A DNA stretch of 61,356 bases from JBDTVS01 sp040007095 (GTDB taxonomy: Bacteria; Acidobacteriota; Vicinamibacteria; Vicinamibacterales; CAVVIG01), in contig JBDTVS010000034.1 in assembly GCA_040007095.1 (NCBI GenBank), positions 1 to 61,356 on the forward strand, written 5' to 3'. Made by a program: the position numbers and the translations under genes. The notes beneath the pieces were generated by a model. It did not search any database, was not told the DNA's origin, and saw nothing but the letters and a program-made list of their open reading frames with translations. This document shows, one piece after another, positions 1 through 6,817 of the stretch; position 1 is the first letter of the stretch; every line of letters starts with the position of its first letter.

Positions 1-49
1 AGGAGGGATGCCCCGCCCGGAAGACGTCCTAAAGCGTCGGACGCAGGAC

Positions 50-214
50 ACTAGCCCGTGGCAAAAGTCTGTCTGCATTCGGCGAGCGCCGCGTCCCGCC
101 TCGCGGCGTTGCTCAACGCTCAAATACTCCCGGTATTCTTGCGTGTCGCGCCTGGCGATCCCGGCGCATCGCCCGCCTCGGTGCGACGACGGACTCTCAC
201 CACGGGCTGCCAGT
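50..214 (-). repeat. MITE-like dispersed palindromic element, copy 1
   Basis: The ends are imperfect inverted repeats, AGCCCGTGGCAAAAGTC on the left and the complement of AGCCCGTGGTGAGAGTC on the right. The interior matches the copies at 37893-38058 and 52634-52828 in reverse orientation. It has no coding capacity of its own. The core is 156 bp, exactly the core length of copy 2. Confidence 0.8.
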
Positions 215-230
215 GGCCTGTCGTACGTCG

Positions 231-311
231 ACCACCGAGACCACCGAGAGCACCGAGAGCACCGAGAGCGTTCAAAAGTATTGGCTCGGTGCACTCGGTG
301 GGCTCGGTGGT
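231..311. repeat. CACCGAG-word palindromic intergenic repeat
   Basis: The left arm repeats ACCGAGAGC-like 9-mers and starts ACCACCGAG. The right arm ends CTCGGTGGT, so the element can fold into a long hairpin. The same family occurs at 14243, 18351, 24977, 26744 and 45954. Confidence 0.75.
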
Positions 312-324
312 GATAGGCAAATCA

Positions 325-356
325 TTTTTCGTGTCTTCGCGTTTTCGTGGTTGCAT
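325..356. repeat. CACGAAA-word repeat, single arm
   Basis: This is a run of TTCGTG/TTTTCGTGG words ending CGTGGTTGCAT, seven bases from the stop codon of the permease gene at 363. It is nearly identical to the stretch at 14935-14966. Confidence 0.65.
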
Positions 357-362
357 CTTGCC

Positions 363-1376
363 TCAGCCGATTCTTTTCGAAAGCCCGTCAGGCTTGCCCT
401 GCACGAGAAGGTTCAAGCCCAGCACGAATAGGAAAATCGCCGCGGCGGGACTGAGCAGCCAGGGAAAATCGGCGAAGGTGCCCACGTTCGACGCCTCCTG
501 CAGCATCGTCCCCCAGCTGGTCGCGCTGTCGCCGAACCCCAGCCCGACATACGACAGCGTCGCCTCCGCGACGATGAACGCGGGGACGAGCATGGTGATC
601 TGCACGGCAAGGAACCCGCGCGCCGCCGGCAGCAGATGACGGCACAACAACCGGCCGTGGCCAGCGCCGAGCGAGACCGCGGCAATGGCGTACTCGAGCC
701 GCCGCTCGGTGCGGACGATGCCGCGCACGCCGCGCGAGACGAACGGCGCGCCGATGACCGCGAAGATGACGGCGAGGAACATGAAGACCGTCGCCGGCTC
801 GAGTACGAGCGGCAGTACCGCTCGCAGCGCAAGCGCCACGTACATCGTCGGCAGCACCATCACCAGGTCGGTCGCCTTCATCAGCAGGTCGTCGGTGGAG
901 CCGCCGGCGTAGCCCGAGATCGCGCCGACCAGCCCTCCGACCAGCAGCGAGCCGAGCGCGGCGGCGATCGAGAGCGCCAGCGACAGGCGCGCGCCGAAGA
1001 GCAGCCGGCTGAACACGTCGTGCCCGAGCCGGTCGCTGCCGAGGAGCAGCAGCGGCATACTTGTCTCGTCCGACGATCCGACGAGGCGGCCGCCCGTGAA
1101 CCAGCGGAGCCGCACCGGCGCCGTGGTGTCCTGCTCGAAGCGCCGATCCAATCGGCTCGCGAGCCGCCAGGGGTAGATAAAGGGCGCCCGCACGCCGCCC
1201 GTGCGGTCGATGATGTGCGGCCGCGTGGGCGGTGCGTTCAAGTGATCCGGAAATCGATCGGCGGTGCCATGCGGCGCCAGGATCGGGGCAGCCGCCGCGC
1301 CCAGGACGACGAGGAGCACGAGCGCGCCGCCGGTTCTACTCGCGGGCACGGGGATCCACGCAGGCCAGCGCGACAT
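363..1376 (-). CDS. Peptide/nickel-type ABC transporter permease, DppC/OppC family
   Basis: This 337-residue inner-membrane protein is the second permease of a peptide-type ABC importer. The N-terminal membrane segment lies near residues 15-35. A long periplasmic loop follows, and then the family motif LLGSDRLGHDVFSRLLFGAR. The cytoplasmic EAA-type loop (EYAIAAVSLGAGHG, about residues 228-250) would contact the ATPase, and the conserved ATLSYVGLG/SWGTML block follows it. The ATG at 1376 overlaps the end of the upstream dppB-like gene by 41 bp, which suggests translational coupling. No ATPase gene is visible next to it; the leftward side is filled with repeats, so the ATPase is either outside the window or encoded elsewhere. 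The substrate cannot be read from the sequence. Confidence 0.9.
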   Translation of the reverse strand: MSRWPAWIPVPASRTGGALVLLVVLGAAAAPILAPHGTADRFPDHLNAPPTRPHIIDRTGGVRAPFIYPWRLASRLDRRFEQDTTAPVRLRWFTGGRLVGSSDETSMPLLLLGSDRLGHDVFSRLLFGARLSLALSIAAALGSLLVGGLVGAISGYAGGSTDDLLMKATDLVMVLPTMYVALALRAVLPLVLEPATVFMFLAVIFAVIGAPFVSRGVRGIVRTERRLEYAIAAVSLGAGHGRLLCRHLLPAARGFLAVQITMLVPAFIVAEATLSYVGLGFGDSATSWGTMLQEASNVGTFADFPWLLSPAAAIFLFVLGLNLLVQGKPDGLSKRIG

Positions 1377-2247
1377 CCGAGAGCAGCGTGCCGACGGCGA
1401 GGAAGACCGAGCCGGCCGCCGCGCAGCCGGCGACGAGAAACAGATCGCGCGCCCGCAGCGCCTCGAGCATCAGCCGGCCGAGGCCCGGCCACGACGTGAC
1501 CATCTCGACGGCGAACGAGCCGCTGAGCAGCGTCGCCACGACCAGCCCGTAGACCGAGGCCACGGGACGCAGCGCCGCCTTCAGGCCATCGCGCCACAGG
1601 ATGCGCGAGCGCGGGACGCCGCGCGCCATGGCCGCCAGTACGTACGGCTGGCCCATCACCTCGTGCATGGCCTGCGCCTGCAGCCGTTCGAACATCGCGG
1701 CAATCGGCAGCGCCAGGGCGGCCGCGGGAATCACGAGATGGCGGGCCGTGCCCATCCCGCCGACCGGCAGCCAACCGGTGCGAGCGGCGACAAAGACAAG
1801 AAAGAGCGACGTGAGCAGCGGCGGCATCGAGAGGAGGGCGACCGAGACGGCGCGCACGACCGCCACCAGCCATCCGCCGCCCCGGCTTCCCGTGGCCACG
1901 CCGAGCGGCAAGCCGATAAGCGTCGCGACGGTCAACGCGGTGATCGCGAGCCAGGCTGTGTTCGCGGCGCGCTCGGGAATCAGATCGGCCACCGGACGGT
2001 CGTACATCAGCGACTGCCCGAAGTCGAGCCGCAGGGCGCCGGCGAGCCATTCCCGGTACTGGACGAGCACCGGCCGATCGAGCCCGTAGCGCGCACGCAA
2101 CGCCTCGATGCGCTTGCTTCCTTCGAGCCCGCCCCCGCTGGTCGCGTAGTCGCCAGGCGCCCATCGCGTCAGCAGCAGCGACGCCGACGAAACGGTCAGC
2201 ACCAGCACCAGAGCGAAGACCACCCGCCGGACCAGGTAGCTGAGCAT
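1336..2247 (-). CDS. Peptide/nickel-type ABC transporter permease, DppB/OppB family
   Basis: This 303-residue inner-membrane permease opens with the family N-terminus MLSYLVRRVVFALVLVLTV. An RYGLDRPVLVQYREWL block follows, as in DppB/GsiC proteins. The EAA-type loop reads EVMGQPYVLAAMARGVPRSR, followed by ILWRDGLKAALRPV. It pairs with the DppC-like protein encoded immediately downstream, with a 41-bp gene overlap. The binding-protein gene lies upstream in the same direction but 244 bp away, and the gap holds repeats, so the three genes may not form one tight transcript. It belongs to the five-to-six-helix permease class; the transported substrate is unknown. Confidence 0.9.
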   Translation of the reverse strand: MLSYLVRRVVFALVLVLTVSSASLLLTRWAPGDYATSGGGLEGSKRIEALRARYGLDRPVLVQYREWLAGALRLDFGQSLMYDRPVADLIPERAANTAWLAITALTVATLIGLPLGVATGSRGGGWLVAVVRAVSVALLSMPPLLTSLFLVFVAARTGWLPVGGMGTARHLVIPAAALALPIAAMFERLQAQAMHEVMGQPYVLAAMARGVPRSRILWRDGLKAALRPVASVYGLVVATLLSGSFAVEMVTSWPGLGRLMLEALRARDLFLVAGCAAAGSVFLAVGTLLSDVALACVDPRARE

Positions 2248-2351
2248 CGTGCCTGGAGTTTACACGCGGTGAACACGCTCGAGCGCGCTCGCCCTCCGGC
2301 CCGCGCGTCGTGCGTGACCGGCGGCGGTCCTGCCTTTTCACGTCAGGCGGC

Positions 2352-2442
2352 GTCTTTCAACAGCCTGTTGGTGCTCTGTTTCCTTTGTGCTCTTTGTGAC
2401 CTTTGTGGTTCAAAGAATCCACGCGTTTCTTTGTGGTTCAAG
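2352..2442. repeat. CACAAAG-word intergenic repeat with an adjacent CAACAGGCTGTTGAA end
   Basis: The stretch starts with TTTCAACAGCCTGTTGG, which resembles the terminus of the element at 47127-47272. TTTGTGCTCTTTGTGACC-like words follow, then CTTTGTGGTTCAA twice. It sits between the binding-protein and permease genes. Confidence 0.55.
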
Positions 2443-2491
2443 TAATCCGCGGCGCATTCAACGACGGCGACCACCATTGTCGAGCGCGGCC

Positions 2492-4249
2492 TCACTGTTG
2501 CACCGCGATCGTGTCGGGCGACCACAGCAGCTGCGGCCGCATGAACGCGGTCGGCGTGAGGTTCGCGACGCGCGCCGACGCGGCGACGTAGATGCGGGGT
2601 GCGACGAACTGGATCATCGGCAGGTGCTCGGCGAAGATCGTCTGCACCTGGTCGAACAGCCGCTTGCGCTCGGCCTCGTCGGGCGACGCCATCTGCCGCC
2701 GCATCAGATCGTCGATGCGCCGCTCCCACTCGGTCGCCGGTGTCTTCTGCTCGAGGTTCCACGCGTGGGCGCTGCCCGAGCTGAGCCAGAAATCGGGGTT
2801 GATCGCCGGATCGGTGTCGGTGGCGTTGATGCGGAAGTAGACCGCGTCGTACTGCCCCGACATGATGTGCTGAATCACCGCGTTCCCCTCGAGCAGCACC
2901 ACGTCGACGGTGACGCCGATTTTCTTCAGCTCGTCGCGAATGACCGCGGCGCCGCGCTCGATGGACGTGTTGCCCTTCTGGGCCAGCAGCGAAAAGCGCG
3001 CCGACTGGTTGGCTGCGTCCTCGAGCAGGCCGTCGCCGTTTCTATCGCTCAGCCCGATCGCCGCCAGTTCGCGCACGGCGCCTGCCGGGTCGTGCGGCAC
3101 GGGTGGAAGAGAGGCGACCCACTTCCGGTTCGCCGGCGTGATCGGACCGTAGACCGGCACGCCCGCGCCGAGAAAGACCGTGTTCGCGAACAGCTGCCGA
3201 TCGACCGCCATCGAGATCGCGCGCCGCAGCGCGTCGTGCTGCAGCCACGCGGCGCGGCGATCCTTCGGGCCGAGGCCGCCCGGCTTCAGGTTGAACCACA
3301 GGCTGTCGGCGGCGTAGCCGACGCCAAGCTCCAGCACCCTCACCCGCCCGGCATCGGCGGCGCGTTTGAGCGGCGTGTAGTCCTCGGGGCGCATCTCGGT
3401 GGTGGTCATATCGAGCTGCCCCGCCTCGAGGCGCAGCAGCTCGGCGTCCTGCTCGGGCACGATCTCGACCGTCACCTGATCCAGATACGGCAGCGCCTCG
3501 CCGTCGGCGTCCTTCCGCCAATATCGCGGATTGCGGGCGAATGTCAGCCGCTGGCCTGGCGCGTACGCGGTCAGCACGAACGGACCGAGACCGGCCAGTT
3601 CTCCGGGAGGCGTGGCCAGCCCCCACATCTTCGCGAACGTGCCCGCCTTGAGCGCCGCGCCGAGCTTGTGCCGCGGCAGGATCGGCAGGTTGTCGAGAAT
3701 GCGCACGCCGGGGGCGAACGGCTCCGGAAAGGTGACGACGACGGTGGAGGGGTCGGGGGCGGCGGCGTGCAGTGGCTTGCCGCCGACCATCAGCGCGCTG
3801 CCAAGCAGCACGCCTTCGCGTTCGTCGTATGCCGCCTCGAACGAAAACAGCACATCGTCGGACGTGAAGGGGTGGCCGTCGGAGAACGTGACGTTCGGCC
3901 GCAGCTTCAGCGTGTAGCGCAGGCCGTCGGCCGACCGTGTCGAGGATTCGGCGAGCCAGAGCTCGAGGTCCTGCGTGACGCGGTTCAAGCGCACGAGCTT
4001 CGCGTGCGTGAGGGTCGCGACCAGCTCGCTCGACGCGTCTTGATGGAGATAGCGGTTGAAGGTGCGCGGGTCGGTGTGAATAGAGGCGACGATGCCGCCG
4101 CCACGCGGGATGGATTGCCGACCCGCCCCACCAGTCCCACCTGCCTGACCTGCCCCAGTCGCCCCACCAGCCTGATCGCCCGCGGGACGACAGGCCTCGC
4201 CCGCCATCACCGCGATCGTCAGGCCGACAGCGACGACAACAGATCTCAT
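2492..4249 (-). CDS. Peptide ABC transporter substrate-binding protein (SBP family 5)
   Basis: The protein is an extracytoplasmic receptor of about 585 residues that delivers peptides or similar ligands to the two permeases downstream. The N-terminus from the ATG at 4249 is a hydrophobic export signal with a Cys (MAGEAC) that could be a weak lipobox. Family signatures include LRPNVTFSDGHPFTSDDVLF, YDERE, NPRYWRKD and RRAISMAVDRQLF, and a C-terminal MPETLP-equivalent region (EHLPMIQFVAPRIYV). The frame stays open up to 4480, but that extension lacks signal character and is rejected. ATG 4261 is a close alternative start. The linker GGATGAGQAGGTGGAG is low-complexity. I am confident of the family but not of the ligand. 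Confidence 0.88.
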   Translation of the reverse strand: MRSVVVAVGLTIAVMAGEACRPAGDQAGGATGAGQAGGTGGAGRQSIPRGGGIVASIHTDPRTFNRYLHQDASSELVATLTHAKLVRLNRVTQDLELWLAESSTRSADGLRYTLKLRPNVTFSDGHPFTSDDVLFSFEAAYDEREGVLLGSALMVGGKPLHAAAPDPSTVVVTFPEPFAPGVRILDNLPILPRHKLGAALKAGTFAKMWGLATPPGELAGLGPFVLTAYAPGQRLTFARNPRYWRKDADGEALPYLDQVTVEIVPEQDAELLRLEAGQLDMTTTEMRPEDYTPLKRAADAGRVRVLELGVGYAADSLWFNLKPGGLGPKDRRAAWLQHDALRRAISMAVDRQLFANTVFLGAGVPVYGPITPANRKWVASLPPVPHDPAGAVRELAAIGLSDRNGDGLLEDAANQSARFSLLAQKGNTSIERGAAVIRDELKKIGVTVDVVLLEGNAVIQHIMSGQYDAVYFRINATDTDPAINPDFWLSSGSAHAWNLEQKTPATEWERRIDDLMRRQMASPDEAERKRLFDQVQTIFAEHLPMIQFVAPRIYVAASARVANLTPTAFMRPQLLWSPDTIAVQQ

Positions 4250-4261
4250 GGTCTCCGGCAT

Positions 4262-4690
4262 GACGATTGTCGCTCGGAACCCTGCGCGTGAAGGCTCCCG
4301 CTTCTCACTTCCAGGTGCAAGGCCGCCGCTTCCTGCAACCAGCTTGGGCTGCTGCGCAACACTATCGGGCGACGTTGGTGCGGCGCTATTGGACGACACA
4401 GTGCGCGACTGTCCGGTCAAAACCTGCCTAGGCGGCCAAGAACCTGCCCCGGCGAAGTGGGACGAAAACGCTCTCGACAACGGGTATTTGCGTGCAAATC
4501 AGGCCGCCGGCCGCGAATCGAGGGAGGCATGGCCAGTTTCTTGACCTGACCCAGGCCCTTACGTTTTGCTCATTTTTCTCGCGGGCCCGCGCGACAAATT
4601 CAGAGCCTACAAGAGGTTGCGGCCACTCGCCATTCCAGCTCGTCGGCTCGGCATCAATCCTGCGATCACAGGAGTCGGAGTAATGAACCC
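4262..4690. other. Non-coding divergent spacer with one short palindrome
   Basis: This spacer separates the leftward transporter genes from the rightward HTH gene. The only clear structure I see is ATTTGCGTGCAAAT at 4486-4499, an inverted repeat of two 6-bp arms. It could be an operator for the nearby HTH protein. No convincing gene was found. Confidence 0.35.
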
Positions 4691-4945
4691 ATGGACACCC
4701 CAGGCACCGCAGATCCGTCGTCCTCGTCCTCGTCCTCGTCGGCGTCGCTTCACGTGGAACCGCGCATCGGCCGCAGCGTGTCGCTCGACCAGGCCGCGCA
4801 ATTGCTCGGCGTCTCACGCAGAACGATCTACAACCGCATCAGGGAGGGCCGCTTGCAGACCATCCGCACCATGGGCGGGTCGCAGCGTGTGCTGCTCAAT
4901 TCCGTGCAGCGCGTACACCTCCACGGAGCGAGCGGCGAGTCATAG
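4691..4945 (+). CDS. Small excisionase/MerR-like helix-turn-helix protein
   Basis: This 84-residue protein has a low-complexity serine N-terminus (eight Ser from residue 10). One winged HTH of the excisionase/MerR type follows, reading VSLDQAAQLLGVSRRTIYNR and then IREGRLQTIRTMGGSQRVL. Such stand-alone domains bind DNA and often act as local repressors or as partners of larger regulators. ATG 4691 is preceded by GGAG at 4674-4677. The strong terminator at 5005-5047 ends its transcript, so it is probably monocistronic. The target is unknown; the palindrome at 4486-4499 is a candidate. No integrase is nearby, so a phage excisionase role is not supported. Confidence 0.72.
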   Translation: MDTPGTADPSSSSSSSSASLHVEPRIGRSVSLDQAAQLLGVSRRTIYNRIREGRLQTIRTMGGSQRVLLNSVQRVHLHGASGES

Positions 4946-5004
4946 CCGCCGCCGGGCACGTAGTCAAACGTAGGGCAAGCAGAGTCCGGCCACAGTATGA
5001 AACG

Positions 5005-5047
5005 GGGCGGAGGCGCCTGACTGACAGGCGAGGCCGCCCTTTTTTTT
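5005..5047 (+). terminator. Rho-independent terminator after the HTH gene
   Basis: The stem GGGCGGAGGCGCCTG / CAGGCGAGGCCGCCC has a 3x3 internal mismatch and a 5-nt loop (ACTGA). Eight T residues follow at 5040-5047. It is the clearest intrinsic terminator in the window. Confidence 0.85.
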
Positions 5048-5189
5048 CAAGTACTGCGAACCCGCCGGGCGTGGCAGGCGGTATCAACCGGCGCGCGTTC
5101 GAGTCGCGGCAGCGGTCTCGAACGCGAAGTCCGGTGTCGTGTGTACGTCAACCTGTGGTGTATGAAATTCCGTGTACGTGGGTGTAGCG

Positions 5190-5270
5190 TGACGGCAGTA
5201 TCCGGCTGCCACCTCCGCAAAAGCTACGGTGGACCGCCGTCGCAGTTGGCGAAGGCTGGTCAGCCAGACC
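5190..5270 (+). other. Paired palindromic stretch, possible structured leader RNA or REP-like unit
   Basis: Three palindromes lie in tandem: GGCAG/CTGCC, then CCACCTCCG/CGGTGG around CAAAAGCTA, then a GGCTGGTCAGCC hairpin. They lie about 100 nt before the subtilase start. The CCGCAAAAGCTACGG core faintly resembles the GEMM (c-di-GMP-I) core, but the GNRA hairpin is missing. A REP-like palindrome is at least as likely. Confidence 0.3.
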
Positions 5271-5376
5271 GGCGCGCATGTTTTCAGCGTTGATTCTCCT
5301 GGGGAGTTGAATCAGACTAGGCCAGTCCAAAGACACCCTTCAACCTGTTGAAAGTGTCCGCCTCACTCACGGAGCC

Positions 5377-6801
5377 ATGGTGACTGCGACAGCCAACGTG
5401 CCCAGCCACCTGACCCGTCTGGGGAGTGCCGCCGCGCTCCTCGTCATCACCCTCGCAGCTCCCGGCTACGCCCAGCATCGCGCGCGTCTCAGCGCCGATC
5501 TCGCCGACCATCTCGCGTTCGGCTCCCAGTCGATCGACGTCATCGTGCACGGCAACGCGGCGCAGGTGAACATGGTCGCCGCGCGCTACAACCTGGTGAT
5601 CGCGCGGCGGATGAAGAGCGGCGCCGTGCTGCGCGTGAACGCCGGTCAGCTCGACGCGCTCGCCGAAGACCCCGACATCGATCATCTCTCGGGCGACCTG
5701 CCGATTCGATCGTCGATGGCCGTGACCAACGCGGCGATCGGCGCCGATCAGGTGTGGGCGGGCGGCGAGGATCTTCCGTCGCTGACGGGACGCGGCGTCA
5801 CGGTGGCGGTGATCGACTCCGGCATCGACGTGCGGCACCTGATGCTCAGGAACCGCGTGATCGCCTTTGTGGATTTCACCGGCGGCGACGGCAGCGACGG
5901 CTTCGGCCACGGCACGCACATCGCCGGCATCATCGCCGGGCAGGCGGGGCGCACGCCCGACACGCGCGACGTGCAGGGCGTGGCGGCGGGCGCCTATCTC
6001 GTGAGCCTGCGCGTCCTGGGCAACGAAGGAGACGGCACCGTGAGCAGCGTCGTCGAGGCGATCGACTGGGCCGTCGAGCACCGCGCGCAATACAACATCA
6101 GGGTGATCAATCTGTCGATCGGCACGCCGGTGCTGCAGCCGTACCGCGACGATCCGCTGTGCGAAGCCGCGGAGCGCGCCGTGGCTGCGGGCATCGTGGT
6201 GGTGGCGTCGGCCGGGAACGCGGGCCGAACGACGGAGAGGCGGATGGTGTTCGGGGGAGTGACGTCGCCCGGCAACGACCCGTCGGTGCTGACCGTCGGC
6301 GCGATCGACACGCACGGCACAGTGACGCGGTCGGACGACACGGTAGCGTGGTTCAGCGCGCGCGGACCGACGCGGTACGACCTGGTGGCGAAGCCCGACA
6401 TCCTCGCTCCCGGCGCGCACATCGTCTCCGCGGAGGCCGAAGGCTCGTACCTGTCCAGGACGTATCGCGAGCGTCACATAACGGGCGACGGCCGAACCGC
6501 GTACATGCAGCTTTCCGGCACGAGCATGTCCGCCGCCGTCGTGAGCGGCGCGGTGGCGCTGCTGCTCGAGGAACAGCGCGGACTGAAGCCGGCGGACGTC
6601 AAGGCCGCCGTCCAACTGACCAGCAGGTCCCTGCCCACAGCAGGCCTGCTGACCGGTGGAGCAGGAGGCCTGAATGCCTTTGCGGCGGTCATCTCGGTTC
6701 GTCGCCCACTCACGAACCAGGCCGCCGCCACGGAGTTCGATTCAGTCGAAACGAGCAAGACATTCCTGGCTCCACCCGATCCGGCGAACCCTGTCTTTTG
6801 A
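5377..6801 (+). CDS. Exported subtilisin-like serine peptidase (S8)
   Basis: This is a 474-residue secreted protease. A hydrophobic signal peptide ends near APGYAQ (residues 28-33). An inhibitor-I9-like propeptide region (about 40-115) precedes the S8 domain. The catalytic triad is visible: Asp147 in AVIDSGID, His178 in GHGTH, and Ser383 in SGTSMSAAVVSGA. The oxyanion Asn lies in ASAGNAG. It is close to minimal subtilase length and has no C-terminal sorting domain. The gene for the sigma-54 activator begins 16 bp downstream, so the two are probably co-transcribed. That placement is unusual for a degradative protease and hints at a processing or signalling role, which is inference. Confidence 0.93.
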   Translation: MVTATANVPSHLTRLGSAAALLVITLAAPGYAQHRARLSADLADHLAFGSQSIDVIVHGNAAQVNMVAARYNLVIARRMKSGAVLRVNAGQLDALAEDPDIDHLSGDLPIRSSMAVTNAAIGADQVWAGGEDLPSLTGRGVTVAVIDSGIDVRHLMLRNRVIAFVDFTGGDGSDGFGHGTHIAGIIAGQAGRTPDTRDVQGVAAGAYLVSLRVLGNEGDGTVSSVVEAIDWAVEHRAQYNIRVINLSIGTPVLQPYRDDPLCEAAERAVAAGIVVVASAGNAGRTTERRMVFGGVTSPGNDPSVLTVGAIDTHGTVTRSDDTVAWFSARGPTRYDLVAKPDILAPGAHIVSAEAEGSYLSRTYRERHITGDGRTAYMQLSGTSMSAAVVSGAVALLLEEQRGLKPADVKAAVQLTSRSLPTAGLLTGGAGGLNAFAAVISVRRPLTNQAAATEFDSVETSKTFLAPPDPANPVF

Positions 6802-6817
6802 GCGCGAATAGGGCCTG

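Noticed and set aside
231..311. CRISPR array, because of regularly spaced CACCGAG words
   Set aside because: The words are only 7-9 bp with no unique spacers, the arms are inverted to each other, and no cas gene is present.
213..431. A short open frame reading Thr-Glu-Ser-Thr-Glu-Ser
   Set aside because: It is the translation of the CACCGAG repeat and has no start signal.
2387..4291. A 634-codon open frame opposite the substrate-binding protein
   Set aside because: The minus strand encodes a recognisable SBP family 5 protein beside its permeases.
4691..4945. The HTH protein as a phage excisionase
   Set aside because: No integrase, attachment-site duplication or phage gene is nearby; the fold is also common in ordinary regulators.
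4566..4973. An Arg/Pro-rich open frame overlapping the small HTH gene
   Set aside because: The overlapping frame encodes a recognisable HTH with a ribosome-binding site and terminator; the Arg-Pro run is the shifted serine codon run.
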